Assembly (NCBI RefSeq): GCF_030161235.1
Contig: NZ_BSPW01000037.1
Span: 1 to 64,000 of the forward strand
Reading direction: 5' to 3'
From: Vibrio zhanjiangensis
Lineage (GTDB): Bacteria > Pseudomonadota > Gammaproteobacteria > Enterobacterales > Vibrionaceae
DNA length: 64,000 nt
Shown here: piece after piece, positions 37,049 to 46,995 of the stretch
Layout of the letters: the number at the start of each line of letters is the position of its first letter
Numbering within the stretch: the first letter of the stretch is position 1
Notes under the pieces: model-generated
Told to the model about the DNA's origin: nothing
Database searches by the model: none
The model's input: only the letters and a program-made list of their open reading frames with translations
Position numbers and translations under genes: made by a program

Positions 37049-38587
37049 CTAGATTTGACTGTCGTACTCGTTTCTCTTAGGGCAGGTGGTGAGTATCTCT
37101 CTTCTTCCTGATTCCTTTAGCTCTTCAAGAATGACGTCAAACCCCCACAAACGGTACAAATGCTTTAATACTTCTTCATAGCTGTCATCAAGAGGAATTC
37201 TGTCATGAGGGACATACTGTAAAGTTAGTGACCTATCGCCCCGTACGTCAACATTGAAGACTTGAACATTAGGTTCTAAATTGCTCAAATTGTACTGCGC
37301 TGCTAACTTCTCTCGAATGTCTCTGTAACCAATATCGTTATGTATTGCTGTTACTTCAATGTAGTTTTTACGGTCATCATCTGTGATGGAGAACAGCTTG
37401 AAGTCACGTATAAGTTTGGGTGATAAGTATTGGCTGATAAAACTTTCATCTTTGAAATTTTTCATTGCGAAATGCACGGCTTCTAACCAATCTGTATCGA
37501 CCAGTTCTGGGAACCACTCTCTGTCTTCATCAGTCGGCTCTTCACATATCCTTTTTATATCACGAAACATAGCAAAACCGAGAGCGTATGGATTAATACC
37601 ACTAAAGTACGGGCTGTTGTATGAAGGCTGAGCTACGACGCTAGTGTGGCTGTGAAGAAACTCGAGAATGAATCGGTCAGTGACTAAGCCTTCATCATAC
37701 AAATGGTTGAGAATAGTATAGTGCCAGAAGGTTGCCCAGCCTTCGTTCATCACTTGAGTTTGTTTTTGTGGGTAAAAATATTGGCTAATTTTTCGCACAA
37801 TACGGACGATTTCACGTTGCCAAGATTCCAAAAGTGGTGCGTGTTTTTCTATGAAATACAATATGTTTTCTTGTGGTTCAGATGGGAATCGAGCCTTTGA
37901 TTTTTCACGTTCGACTTTACCCTTAGGTACCGTGCGCCAAAGATCGTTGACCTGGGATTGAAGATAAGCTTCTCGCTCCTCTTGACGCATTTTTTCTTCA
38001 GCAATCGAAATTTTTTCTGGGCGTTTATAACGGTCTACACCATAGTTCATTAAGGCGTGGCAGGAATCAAGTAACTCTTCTACCTCTTTTACTCCGTATT
38101 TTTGCTCGCATTCGGCAATATAGTTTTTGGCAAACAGTAGATAATCAATGATCGAGCTGGCGTCGGTCCATGTTTGAAATAAGTAGTTACCTTTAAAGAA
38201 GGAGTTGTGCCCGTAACACGCATGCGCCATTACTAAAGCTTGCATTGTGACGGTATTTTCTTCCATGAGGTAGGCAATACAGGGGTCTGAATTTATCACT
38301 ATTTCGTATGCCAACCCCATTTGCCCATGTTTGTAACCCTGCTCGGTTTGAATGAACTTTTTACCAAATGACCAGTGATTGTAGTTGATTGGCATACCTA
38401 TGCTTGAGTATGCATCCATCATCTGTTCTGAGGTAATGACCTCGATTTGGTTAGGGTAGGTATCTAGATGGTAATGCTCCGCTACACGCTTGATTTCTGC
38501 GTGATACTGATCGAGTATGTCAAAGGTCCAATCTGGGCCATCTGGCAGAGTTTTATTTTTCGTCGACTTTTTAGTTTTTGTTGCCAT
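37049..38587 (-). CDS. ycgB: SpoVR family protein YcgB
   Basis: Cytoplasmic protein of 512 residues of the SpoVR family. Features: WSFGKKFIQTEQGYKHGQMGLAYEIVINSDPCIAYLMEEN (given by its ends), MNEGWATFWHYTI and NPYALGFAMFRDIKRI. The longest frame starts at 38653 inside yeaH; ATG 38587 with GGGAGG upstream (MATKTKKSTKNK) is chosen, leaving 10 bases after yeaH. The trio yeaG-yeaH-ycgB is widely conserved and linked to stationary phase and nitrogen stress; the biochemical role of SpoVR is not settled. Confidence 0.94.
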   Translation of the reverse strand: MATKTKKSTKNKTLPDGPDWTFDILDQYHAEIKRVAEHYHLDTYPNQIEVITSEQMMDAYSSIGMPINYNHWSFGKKFIQTEQGYKHGQMGLAYEIVINSDPCIAYLMEENTVTMQALVMAHACYGHNSFFKGNYLFQTWTDASSIIDYLLFAKNYIAECEQKYGVKEVEELLDSCHALMNYGVDRYKRPEKISIAEEKMRQEEREAYLQSQVNDLWRTVPKGKVEREKSKARFPSEPQENILYFIEKHAPLLESWQREIVRIVRKISQYFYPQKQTQVMNEGWATFWHYTILNHLYDEGLVTDRFILEFLHSHTSVVAQPSYNSPYFSGINPYALGFAMFRDIKRICEEPTDEDREWFPELVDTDWLEAVHFAMKNFKDESFISQYLSPKLIRDFKLFSITDDDRKNYIEVTAIHNDIGYRDIREKLAAQYNLSNLEPNVQVFNVDVRGDRSLTLQYVPHDRIPLDDSYEEVLKHLYRLWGFDVILEELKESGRREILTTCPKRNEYDSQI

Positions 38588-38597
38588 GCTAACCTCC

Positions 38598-39866
38598 CTA
38601 AGCCGTTTCCTTTCTGAAAAGCTCTCGGAATACGGGGAAAATATCTTCAACACTTCGAATGTTTTTCATTGCAAAGTTATCGAAAGTTTCCTCAAGTTTC
38701 TCATATTCATGCCATAGGGTTTGATGTGAGCGCCGAGTAATCTCAATGTATGAGTAATATTGGCAATTAGGTAATAAATTTTTGGTCAGTAACTCTCGAC
38801 ATCGTGGTGAATCATCAGCCCAGTTGTCCCCATCTGATGCTTGCGCGGCATAAATGTTCCATTCTCCGAGTGGAAATCGTTCTTCGACTATCTCTTTCAT
38901 TAGTTTTAATGCACTAGATACGATCGTTCCCCCTGTTTCTTGGGAGTAGAAAAATTCGTGTTCATCGACTTCTTTCGCTTGAGTGTGATGACGAATAAAC
39001 ACAACTTCGACATTTTCGTAAGTTCTGGTTAAAAAGAGATAAAGTAGCACATAAAAGCGTTTAGCGATGTCTTTGGTAGCTTGGTCCATCGAGCCAGATA
39101 CATCCATCAAGCAAAACATGACGGCTTGACTTGACGGTATAGGTCGACGTTCATAGTTTTTAAATCTCAGATCAAAAGTGTCGATAAAAGGAACGGTATC
39201 AATTCGTTTGCGCAGGTCTTTGATTTCCTTCTTAAGTCTTTTTTCCTCAAGTAATTGCGCCGGTTCGCTCATCTTAACTCTATCGAGCTCCTCTTCGAGT
39301 TCCCTGAGCATGCGCTTTTTACCGGCGGTCATGGCGGTTCTACGAGCAAGAGATTGCTGCAACGATTTTACGATAGCAATGTTTGCTGGAACCCCCGCAG
39401 TCTGATAGCCTGCTCTGTGGGTTTTCCATTCAGTAATCTTATTAATTTGGTTTTTTTCTAGGTTTGGTAACTCTAGGTCTTCAAACAAAATATCCAAATA
39501 TTCATCTTTGGAAATTTGAAACACGAATTCGTCTTGACCTTCTCCATCTGGACTGGCATCACCGTCACCTGAGCCTCCTTGGCCACCGCCTTTGGGTCGC
39601 TCTATCTTATCTCCTGTGATGAATTGGTCATTGCCAGGGTGGACGCGCTCTTTCATTCCTCCCTTGCCTTGATGAAAAATCGGTTCTTTTATATCTTTGT
39701 GAGGAATCGCAACATCTTCGCCAGTTTCTGTATTAGTAATTGAGCGGCGGTTGACTGCGTCTGCAACGGATTCTTTGATTTGTTCTTTGTGACGACGCAA
39801 AAATCTTTGGCGGTTTACCGCGCTTTTATTTTTGCCGTTCAGTCGTCGGTCAATAAATTGCGCCAT
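38598..39866 (-). CDS. yeaH: YeaH family protein (DUF444, von Willebrand A-like)
   Basis: Protein of 422 residues: basic N-terminus ([20 protein letters not shown]), low-complexity Gly/Gln linker ([20 protein letters not shown]), and a von Willebrand A-type domain with the metal-site motif [13 protein letters not shown]. YeaH is the usual partner of the kinase YeaG (PrkA). It lies between yeaG and ycgB on the same strand; the 131-base gap to yeaG contains a 10-base-pair hairpin. Confidence 0.95.
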   Translation of the reverse strand: MAQFIDRRLNGKNKSAVNRQRFLRRHKEQIKESVADAVNRRSITNTETGEDVAIPHKDIKEPIFHQGKGGMKERVHPGNDQFITGDKIERPKGGGQGGSGDGDASPDGEGQDEFVFQISKDEYLDILFEDLELPNLEKNQINKITEWKTHRAGYQTAGVPANIAIVKSLQQSLARRTAMTAGKKRMLRELEEELDRVKMSEPAQLLEEKRLKKEIKDLRKRIDTVPFIDTFDLRFKNYERRPIPSSQAVMFCLMDVSGSMDQATKDIAKRFYVLLYLFLTRTYENVEVVFIRHHTQAKEVDEHEFFYSQETGGTIVSSALKLMKEIVEERFPLGEWNIYAAQASDGDNWADDSPRCRELLTKNLLPNCQYYSYIEITRRSHQTLWHEYEKLEETFDNFAMKNIRSVEDIFPVFRELFRKETA

Positions 39867-39923
39867 GAGTCATCCCTCGTTTCATACACGCTCCTGTGGA
39901 GAGCATGGTCTCGCATCCAATAC

Positions 39924-39948
39924 ACAGCCAGAACATACTTCTGGCTGT
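39924..39948 (-). promoter_or_regulatory. Intercistronic hairpin between yeaG and yeaH
   Basis: ACAGCCAGAA and TTCTGGCTGT form a perfect 10-base-pair stem around CATAC. There is no following T run on the minus strand, so it is more likely an mRNA-stabilising or partial attenuation element than a full terminator, giving more yeaG than yeaH message. Confidence 0.5.
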
Positions 39949-39997
39949 TACTTCATTGGCATTTCCCTCTTCACTGAGTGGGAAAGTTTCCTAGCTA

Positions 39998-41932
39998 TTA
40001 TGATGATTTACGTACTCGTAAATACCATTCTGATAGCAAGCGGACTTGTTTCTCGGTATAGCCTTTCTCCATCATACGAGCGACGAAGTCATCGTGTTTC
40101 TTCTGATCTTCAGAGGAAGTTTTAGCATTAAAGGAAATAACAGGTAACAGCTCTTCTGTGTTTGAGAACATCTTTTTCTCAATCACAGTACGAAGTTTTT
40201 CGTAACTGGTCCAAACAGGGTTCTGACCACTATGGCTTGCACGTGCTCTAAGAACGAAGTTGACAATCTCATTCCTGAAATCCTTAGGATTGCTAATGCC
40301 GGCTGTTTTTTCAATTTTTTCTAGCTCATTGTTGAGAGCTGATCGATCAAACAACTGACCTGTTTCAGGGTCTCTATATTCTTGGTCTTGAATCCAGAAA
40401 TCGGCATAAGTTACATATCGGTCAAAGATATTCTGGCCGTACTCAGAATAAGACTCCAAGTATGCGGTTTGAATTTCTTTACCAATAAACTCAACATATC
40501 TTGGTACTAAGTAACCTTTGAGGAACTCTAAGTATTTTTCAGCGGTTTCTTGTGGGAATTGCTCACGTTCTATTTGTTGCTCTATAACGTAGAACAGGTG
40601 GACAGGGTTAGCCGCTACTTCGGTTTGATCGAAGTTAAAAACACGAGACAGTATCTTAAAAGCAAAACGAGTCGACAGACCAGACATGCCTTCATCTACG
40701 CCAGCAAAGTCTCTATATTCCTGATAGCTTTTCGCTTTAGGGTCGGTATCTTTCAGTGTTTCACCATCATAGACTCGCATTTTAGAGAAGATAGAGGAAT
40801 TCTCCGGATCTTTGAGTCTCGATAAAATACTAAATTGTGCTAACAGCTCTAAAGTGCTTGGCGAACAGGGTGCCTTAGACAGTTCTGAGTGATCGAGCAG
40901 CTTCTGATAGATCTTGATTTCTTCAGAAACTCGGAGACAGTATGGGACCTTAACGATGTAGACCCGATCTAAGAAAGCTTCGTTATTTTTGTTGTTACGG
41001 AATGTTTGCCATTCTGACTCATTAGAGTGGGCAAGTATCATACCATCAAACGGTAGTGCGGATAGTCCTTCTGTACCGTTGTAGTTGCCTTCTTGGGTTG
41101 CCGTAAGTAGAGGATGGAGCACCTTAATAGGAGCTTTGAACATCTCAACAAACTCCATCAAACCTTGGTTAGCGCGACACAGTGCCCCTGAGTAACTATA
41201 GGCGTCTGGGTCATCCTGAGAATAATGTTCCAGCTTACGTATGTCGACTTTACCAACCAGAGATGAGATATCTTGATTGTTTTCATCGCCGGGCTCTGTT
41301 TTTGCAACGGCAACTTGATCTAAAATAGATGGGCGCACTTTTACTACTTTGAATTTGGTGATATCACCACCAAATTCGTGTAACCTTTTGGCTGCCCATG
41401 GAGACATAATTGAACGTAGGTAGCGCTTTTCGATATCATATTCACGTTTGAGAAGCTCACCATCTTCTGTCACGTCAAACAAACAGAAAGGGTGGTCATT
41501 CACAGGACTCCGCTCTCCATTTGCAGAAAGGACGTAGATAGGGACTTGTTGCATTAACGCTTTTAATTTTTCAGCCAATGATGATTTACCACCACCTACG
41601 GGACCGAGCAAATAAATAATCTGCTTTCGTTCTTCAAGCCCTTGCGCAGCATGTTTGAGGTAAGAGACGATCTGTTCGATAGCTTCTTCCATGCCGTAAA
41701 AATCTTTAAATGTTTCGTACCGAGATATCACTCGGTTGGAGAAAATTCTGCTCAGGCAAGGATCATGTGCAGTATCAATTAACTCTGGTTCTCCAATGGC
41801 CATCAGCAGGCGCTCTGCAGCATTTGCATAAGCGCTTTTATCATCTTTACAAAGCGCTAAGAAATCTTGTAGAGACAGCTCTTCATCCTTGGCCGCCTCA
41901 TAGCGTGATTGGTAATGGTCGAAAATACTCAT
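39998..41932 (-). CDS. yeaG: PrkA-type serine protein kinase YeaG
   Basis: AAA+/kinase protein of 644 residues. N-terminal AAA-like module with Walker A LLGPVGGGKSSLAEKL, a conserved EERKQIIYLL lead, and FDGMILAHSNESEW in the middle; C-terminal PrkA kinase-like domain (VDEGMSGLSTRFAFKILSR). The longest frame starts at 41989; ATG 41932 (MSIFDHYQSRYEA) with GGGGAAG upstream fits the family start. First gene of the yeaG-yeaH-ycgB operon. In E. coli YeaG affects adaptation to nitrogen starvation. Confidence 0.96.
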   Translation of the reverse strand: MSIFDHYQSRYEAAKDEELSLQDFLALCKDDKSAYANAAERLLMAIGEPELIDTAHDPCLSRIFSNRVISRYETFKDFYGMEEAIEQIVSYLKHAAQGLEERKQIIYLLGPVGGGKSSLAEKLKALMQQVPIYVLSANGERSPVNDHPFCLFDVTEDGELLKREYDIEKRYLRSIMSPWAAKRLHEFGGDITKFKVVKVRPSILDQVAVAKTEPGDENNQDISSLVGKVDIRKLEHYSQDDPDAYSYSGALCRANQGLMEFVEMFKAPIKVLHPLLTATQEGNYNGTEGLSALPFDGMILAHSNESEWQTFRNNKNNEAFLDRVYIVKVPYCLRVSEEIKIYQKLLDHSELSKAPCSPSTLELLAQFSILSRLKDPENSSIFSKMRVYDGETLKDTDPKAKSYQEYRDFAGVDEGMSGLSTRFAFKILSRVFNFDQTEVAANPVHLFYVIEQQIEREQFPQETAEKYLEFLKGYLVPRYVEFIGKEIQTAYLESYSEYGQNIFDRYVTYADFWIQDQEYRDPETGQLFDRSALNNELEKIEKTAGISNPKDFRNEIVNFVLRARASHSGQNPVWTSYEKLRTVIEKKMFSNTEELLPVISFNAKTSSEDQKKHDDFVARMMEKGYTEKQVRLLSEWYLRVRKSS

Positions 41933-42240
41933 AATGACTTCCCCTCTGAACCTGCCTTTATAGACAATCAACCCGCATAGAAAAAACAAATCCTTTCATA
42001 TTAAAGATTAGTTGCTTTTTAGAATTTTGCTTAAAAAATATGTATTTATTCGCAAATTGTGATGCTTGACTACTTGGTAGTGAGTCGACAGCTGAGACTT
42101 GGCAAAAATAGTTTGCGGGTGTTGAACAGATTGTTAGATTTATTAAGGGGGAACGTTTAAGTTAGATAGGCGAGTGCGAAGTGGTTATTCGCCCGAAGGC
42201 GCAAACATGTAGAGCGGTCCACGGACTGCTCTACATGAAC
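41933..42240. other. Intergenic region between yfbU and yeaG
   Basis: About 308 bases. The yeaG side has a CTATAAAG element (minus strand, 41956-41963) about 25 bases before the ATG that could be a sigma-S type -10 box; the middle is AT-rich; the yfbU side has the terminator hairpin listed separately. No gene seen. Confidence 0.4.
42203..42240 (-). terminator. Hairpin after yfbU
   Basis: CATGTAGAGCGGTCC and GGACTGCTCTACATG pair over 15 bases with one G-T wobble and a two-base centre, directly after the yfbU stop; TTTG follows on the minus strand. A second small hairpin (GCGCCTTCGGGCG) lies just beyond. Confidence 0.65.
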
Positions 42241-42738
42241 TTATGCGTTAACTATCTGTTTGATTTCATTATCACACAAATGATACTGGCGAGGACAATT
42301 GTGCCAAACTTTCAACATTTTTAGATACTTGTCTAGCATAGGCATTTGCGCATTAAACTGGTGAGTTTTATCGAAACTGGGGTAGGCTCCTTCAGAAAAA
42401 ACCAAAAATCGAACATAGTGGACATATTGCGATTCAGTGCTGATATCAAATCCAAGAAAGGTAAGTCGTCGAAAATCAATGTGGTTCCTTACTTCTGAAT
42501 CCAACATTTTGTATGACTCTTGAACAGCATGAAACATTTCCATAATGTCGATAATGCTTTTACACTCCGATTCACTGAGATAGCCAAAATTTTTATCCAG
42601 TTCACGCATCTGGAGTTCGTAGCCTCGCTCGACTATGTTCTGAAGCCGAGAATATTTTTCTTCGTTCTCCGGATCCAGTTGTGACATAAGGTAATATTGG
42701 TTTGATAAAATCAAACGCTGAGCACTTGTCATTTCCAT
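42241..42738 (-). CDS. yfbU: YfbU family protein
   Basis: Protein of 165 residues, close to E. coli YfbU along its whole length: [20 protein letters not shown] start, [45 protein letters not shown] and [18 protein letters not shown] at the end. Cytoplasmic, all-helical. Function not established; E. coli YfbU has been linked to mazF-mediated cell death. Its own promoter and terminator indicate a single-gene unit. Confidence 0.95.
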   Translation of the reverse strand: MEMTSAQRLILSNQYYLMSQLDPENEEKYSRLQNIVERGYELQMRELDKNFGYLSESECKSIIDIMEMFHAVQESYKMLDSEVRNHIDFRRLTFLGFDISTESQYVHYVRFLVFSEGAYPSFDKTHQFNAQMPMLDKYLKMLKVWHNCPRQYHLCDNEIKQIVNA

Positions 42739-42906
42739 AATCTTTCCTTCAAAAACCTTTATGGTGTTGCCGTTAGCTTATCCATTACTTGCCGACGTAA
42801 ACATGATCTCAACCAATATTTACTGTTAAAAATGTAAAGATAACTTGATAAAGAAGAATAGCTACGACGCTGGCTTTTGTGGTCGATATAGTTTCGGTTA
42901 GAAAAG

Positions 42907-42946
42907 AGACAACATCTCCAGTCCAATTAGACTGGGGATGTTGTTG
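42907..42946 (-). terminator. Terminator after pflA
   Basis: ACAACATCTCCAGTC and GACTGGGGATGTTGT pair over 15 bases (one wobble) around CAATTA; on the minus strand CTCTTTTC follows. It lies 20 bases after the pflA stop. Confidence 0.75.
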
Positions 42947-42965
42947 AAATGGTGGTATTGAAGGA

Positions 42966-43706
42966 TCAGTATTTAACGTTGGAGTGATACTGTCCAAGAA
43001 TTGATACAATATTATCCATTGTTTTCTTAGATGGTGGCTCAACACCTTCCAGAGGATAATCTAGACCTAATGCTTCCCATTTGTGAGCGCCCAATTTGTG
43101 GTATGGCAAAAGTTCAACTTTTTCTACGTTATCCATATCTTTGATAAACTCACCAAGTAAATGGGCGTCCCTATCGTTATCCGTGTATCCAGGAACGATG
43201 ACATAACGAATCCATGTTTTTTGGCCAATTTTTTGTAGATATCGAGCAAAATCTAAGGTGCGCTTGTTCGAAACACCGATAAAGTCATGATGTATTTCAT
43301 CGTCGATGTGTTTTAGATCCAGCATGACGAGATCGGTTGCTTCGAGCACTTCATCGATAACCTGAGTGTGTTTTCGAATATAACCGTTTGTATCTAAACA
43401 AGTGTGAATACCTTCGGCTTTGGCTGCTCGGAAAAAATCACGAACAAACTCTGGTTGAAGCATAGCTTCACCGCCAGAGCAGGTGACACCACCACCCGAT
43501 GCATTCATGAAATGACGGTAGCTTTTGGCCTCGTCAATGATTTCTGTCACAGTGATCTCTTTACCTGTATGGGTGTCCCAAGTATCTCTATTGTGACAAT
43601 ACATGCACCTCATTAAGCATCCTTGCATAAAAACGATAAAACGAATTCCTGGTCCATCAACTGTCCCGCAAGACTCAAAAGAATGGATACGACCGATCGT
43701 TGACAT
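42966..43706 (-). CDS. pflA: Pyruvate formate-lyase activating enzyme
   Basis: Radical SAM enzyme of 246 residues (as in E. coli) that installs the glycyl radical on PflB. The [4Fe-4S] motif CX3CX2C is Cys30, Cys34, Cys37 ([13 protein letters not shown]); [18 protein letters not shown] is the SAM-site GGE region. The longer frame uses a GTG at 43712 with no spacing from its ribosome site; ATG 43706 has AGAGAAG five bases upstream. pflB lies 3.3 kb upstream on the same strand, separated by lpxR and a chemoreceptor gene, so pflA must have its own promoter. Confidence 0.96.
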   Translation of the reverse strand: MSTIGRIHSFESCGTVDGPGIRFIVFMQGCLMRCMYCHNRDTWDTHTGKEITVTEIIDEAKSYRHFMNASGGGVTCSGGEAMLQPEFVRDFFRAAKAEGIHTCLDTNGYIRKHTQVIDEVLEATDLVMLDLKHIDDEIHHDFIGVSNKRTLDFARYLQKIGQKTWIRYVIVPGYTDNDRDAHLLGEFIKDMDNVEKVELLPYHKLGAHKWEALGLDYPLEGVEPPSKKTMDNIVSILGQYHSNVKY

Positions 43707-43933
43707 ATGCACTTCTCTAGTAATGTATTTTTTCGTTATTTTATTACAAAAAGTAGGGTTTATATAGGTTTTTCAGGCGATCTAGCTAAGTTTCTATTTG
43801 TTAATAAAAAAGCGCAACATAGGCTAAAATGTATACTAAGAAAATGTCACTCAATGTGCGATCTTATAACGATTTGTATACAACTAGGCTAGGCAAGTTT
43901 GAATTACATCATACCGATGTACGAGGATGTTCT

Positions 43934-45814
43934 ATGAATATACTTGCGCTTTCACAGAAACAAAAAGTTACCCTGTTTCTAATGGTACTGACAATAGGAT
44001 TTGTCGCTCTTGCGGTATTTACTTCTTCTCGGCTGACATATTTGAGCGAGCAGTATCATCGTAGTGGGGATATATCATCTGGCTCTATTTCTATTTTTAA
44101 AACTCAAAGTAAGATTCTTACCTTAAGCAGTGAATTAGACAATCTACAAGGGTCTCAAGTCGCTAAAGCAAAGGAAGATATTGCCAACATTGTCACTGCG
44201 GTTAATCAAGATCTTTCTTTTTTGAGTACGCTGGGTCTAGAGAGTTACGCCAATGAGCTACAAAAAAGCACCGGTGATTTTGAAGCGGCGGTCAATCCAT
44301 GGTTGACGTTGAGACAGGAACTCGGTTTTAACATTGAAGAAGGCAAATTGGGGGAGCTTAAGAAGCTTGCAACCATTATAGAGCAAAAAATTGCTGAAAC
44401 CGGTATGGTGACGCTCAATTCTGACTTTCAAGCTATGGTCAAGTCGCAACAGAATTATCTGCTGCAACCCAATGAAAATAATCTTAAACTTTTTAATCGT
44501 GCCATGGGTGCGTTTGAGAGTATGTCAAACGTTTACGCTATGTTGGATCTGTATGAGAAAGAAATAGAGCAGTATAAAGCAACGTTTGTACGGGTGAGCG
44601 AACTTTCAAAACAACTTGGTAGCGTTGAGCAACAACTGATTTCAACCAAGATGCAGCTTAAAACACTCATTGCGGCAGTGACTGGTGAGCTGGGTGCGAT
44701 TAGTGATAAATACCAATCTTCAGCAAAGCACTCTTCAGGGCAAACTGTATGGTCTATTTTGGTTGCATGTATCGTTTTGGCTGTATTTACTATCGCTATC
44801 TTTATCATGCAGAGTCGCTCACTTTCTCGCTCCTTGGCAAAGACGCGAGAGATCCTATTTAAGCTCTCAGAAGGTGATTTGTCTAGACGCATGCAGCTGA
44901 CCAAAAACCCTAATGACGAGTTTAATCGACTGGCTTCTAGCATAAACGAAACATGCGAGAATTTGGGGGAGTTGGTTTCCGGCGTTCAAGCCAGTAGTGA
45001 GGCGCTTTCAGGTAATGCTGTCGAGTTGAATAAGGGTTTAGATTTGCTTGCACACCATCAATCTGAGGTTCTTGGTCAGACGGAACTTCTTGCTTCTGCA
45101 ACGGAAGAAGTTAGTGTGACAACACAGGAAGTATCAGGGGCATTGGAGTTGGTCGCCGATATTAGTCGTAATTCCACCCAGTCTGCCGAGCATGGTGCCC
45201 GAATCATAGCAGCGGCGATTGGTTCTTTAGAAGAAGTAGGGGCAATACTAACGTCTGCTGCGGGCCATATTCAGCAGCTAGAAGATGCTTCAGCCAAAGT
45301 TGATTCTGTTATGGACATCATTAATGGTATCGCTGAGCAGACTAATTTGCTTGCTTTAAATGCAGCAATCGAAGCGGCTAGAGCAGGGGAGCAGGGACGC
45401 GGTTTTGCTGTTGTCGCGGATGAAGTAAGAAGCCTTGCCGTGAGAACCGTTGATGCCGTTGCTGAGATCTCTGAAACCATTGATACGATGAAAAAAGAGA
45501 GTGCAGAGGTTATCCAGTATATTGGGCAATCGGAAACGTCAATGAAAACTGGACAAGAGAAAGGACATGAAGCGATGCAGGCAATGCATACGATCACTGA
45601 GAAAGCCGATGAGGCGTCCCATCAGACAGACCTGATTTTCTCGTCCATCAAAGAACTGGTGACGACGAGTCAGTCGATGGCCGACAGTATGACCCAAATT
45701 TCTAGTGCAATGAAAGAGTTAGAGGAAAATAATGAGCAGTTGCGTTCAGTTAGCCAAGTCGTTGAGGAAAGGGCCGGCAGCCTAAACAAAGACTGCCAGA
45801 GATTTACCATTTAG
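43934..45814 (+). CDS. Methyl-accepting chemotaxis protein
   Basis: Chemoreceptor of about 626 residues. Helix 1 ([20 protein letters not shown]), a ~270-residue helical periplasmic sensor, helix 2 ([20 protein letters not shown]), HAMP, and the signalling domain with the hairpin tip [20 protein letters not shown] and [17 protein letters not shown]. The longest frame starts at 43829; ATG 43934 with GAGG seven bases upstream starts just before helix 1. It lies between pflA and pflB, an order I recall in Vibrio cholerae. Ligand unknown; the neighbours make a fermentation-related signal possible. Confidence 0.93.
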   Translation: MNILALSQKQKVTLFLMVLTIGFVALAVFTSSRLTYLSEQYHRSGDISSGSISIFKTQSKILTLSSELDNLQGSQVAKAKEDIANIVTAVNQDLSFLSTLGLESYANELQKSTGDFEAAVNPWLTLRQELGFNIEEGKLGELKKLATIIEQKIAETGMVTLNSDFQAMVKSQQNYLLQPNENNLKLFNRAMGAFESMSNVYAMLDLYEKEIEQYKATFVRVSELSKQLGSVEQQLISTKMQLKTLIAAVTGELGAISDKYQSSAKHSSGQTVWSILVACIVLAVFTIAIFIMQSRSLSRSLAKTREILFKLSEGDLSRRMQLTKNPNDEFNRLASSINETCENLGELVSGVQASSEALSGNAVELNKGLDLLAHHQSEVLGQTELLASATEEVSVTTQEVSGALELVADISRNSTQSAEHGARIIAAAIGSLEEVGAILTSAAGHIQQLEDASAKVDSVMDIINGIAEQTNLLALNAAIEAARAGEQGRGFAVVADEVRSLAVRTVDAVAEISETIDTMKKESAEVIQYIGQSETSMKTGQEKGHEAMQAMHTITEKADEASHQTDLIFSSIKELVTTSQSMADSMTQISSAMKELEENNEQLRSVSQVVEERAGSLNKDCQRFTI

Positions 45815-46818
45815 AAAAATGCATAAAGAGCGAGACCCCCCGTACTGTAGACTGATTTTTCAGCTTCTTCATAGTCTGGCGTTTTAATCGACGCAGTGAC
45901 CGTGGCGCCAAAATAGTCGTTATACCATGCAATACCAGCGACAGCGGTGGCTTGCTGTTGGTCTAATGTTACTTCATAGATGCTGGGGTTTTGCCCATTT
46001 TGAATGGCGTAAGCGTCAACACCTGAACGATCGCCTTCTATGGTAATATCATTAAATCTGTATCTAGCCTCAATACCGCCAAATACAAACCAACCGGTTT
46101 TGGAAGCTCCAAGCATGCTCGCTCTAAATGGGTTCTCGGCGTCTATATTTGCAGCGCCCATATTGCCAGCTAAATCCGTTCCCCATCTAAACATCAAACC
46201 AGTAGAAATGTCGCTGCGAAAGTTACCTAGATTAATTTCTGAGATATTAGAAATTTCCCAATCGGTGCCAGAGAATGCTTTATCACGCCACAGATTAAAA
46301 TGAGACAAATATCCCACGCTGCCAACGATTTTGTCATCAACTTGGTAAGCCCATCCTTTGGGCTCATCCGAGCCAATAATATCGTGAACGATATCTTGGG
46401 CATCCTCAGCTAATGAATCTTCGCCTGTTGTACCTATGGTTAAGTTAAATCTTTGTGCTTGTTGTGGGTGCAAGCTGATGTAATTGAACTCACCGTGTAG
46501 ATACCCAGCATAGGGCCGATCGTTAACTTGTGGGGTATTCAATTCAATATCCGATGGCGTATACATTTTTTGGCCTAACAGGAATTCAAATTTATCCAGT
46601 GATGCACCACCCCAGTATGAGAGGCTAAGCGGGGTGAATAAAGAATACGGTGTAATGGCTCCAGTCGAATAGCTCAAAAAAAGACCATTTGTGTAATCTT
46701 GATCAACACCGAAAATACCGTCGTTATCTATCGAAAACGCCAGTGTGGATTTTTCAGAAGCCAGGGCGAGAGCTGAACTAAACAGCAAAGGAAGAGTAAT
46801 AATACATTTTAATTTCAT
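45811..46818 (-). CDS. lpxR: LpxR-type lipid A 3'-O-deacylase
   Basis: Outer-membrane beta-barrel of 335 residues with a signal peptide ([20 protein letters not shown]). LpxR removes the 3'-acyloxyacyl group of lipid A in a calcium-dependent way. Visible family residues: SIDNDGIFG with the Asn-Asp pair, [22 protein letters not shown] and GTTGEDS. Strands run to the C-terminal aromatic residue (LALYAFF). The longest frame starts at 46923, but ATG 46818 begins the signal peptide. It converges on the chemoreceptor gene with a four-base overlap. Confidence 0.9.
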   Translation of the reverse strand: MKLKCIITLPLLFSSALALASEKSTLAFSIDNDGIFGVDQDYTNGLFLSYSTGAITPYSLFTPLSLSYWGGASLDKFEFLLGQKMYTPSDIELNTPQVNDRPYAGYLHGEFNYISLHPQQAQRFNLTIGTTGEDSLAEDAQDIVHDIIGSDEPKGWAYQVDDKIVGSVGYLSHFNLWRDKAFSGTDWEISNISEINLGNFRSDISTGLMFRWGTDLAGNMGAANIDAENPFRASMLGASKTGWFVFGGIEARYRFNDITIEGDRSGVDAYAIQNGQNPSIYEVTLDQQQATAVAGIAWYNDYFGATVTASIKTPDYEEAEKSVYSTGGLALYAFF

Positions 46819-46947
46819 TGGTTTGCTCACAACTCGATCAGGATTTAGATAGTACAGGATAGATTGAATTATGCGATGCCAATTTGCACATGAGTGGGAA
46901 CATTTGTGCACCGCATCGCTCATTTTTCATTGAGTTGATGGCGATTA

Positions 46948-46978
46948 GCAAAAAGCCCCGAAAAATCGGGGCTTTAAT
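46948..46978 (-). terminator. Terminator after pflB
   Basis: AAAGCCCCGA and TCGGGGCTTT form a perfect 10-base-pair stem around a four-base loop; on the minus strand T residues follow. It ends pflB before lpxR, so lpxR is a separate unit. Confidence 0.88.
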
Positions 46979-46995
46979 TGTAAGGTTAGGAAGGA

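Noticed and set aside
39832..40125. 97-codon plus-strand frame between yeaH and yeaG
   Set aside because: It overlaps both genes in antisense and the intercistronic hairpin; no start signal.
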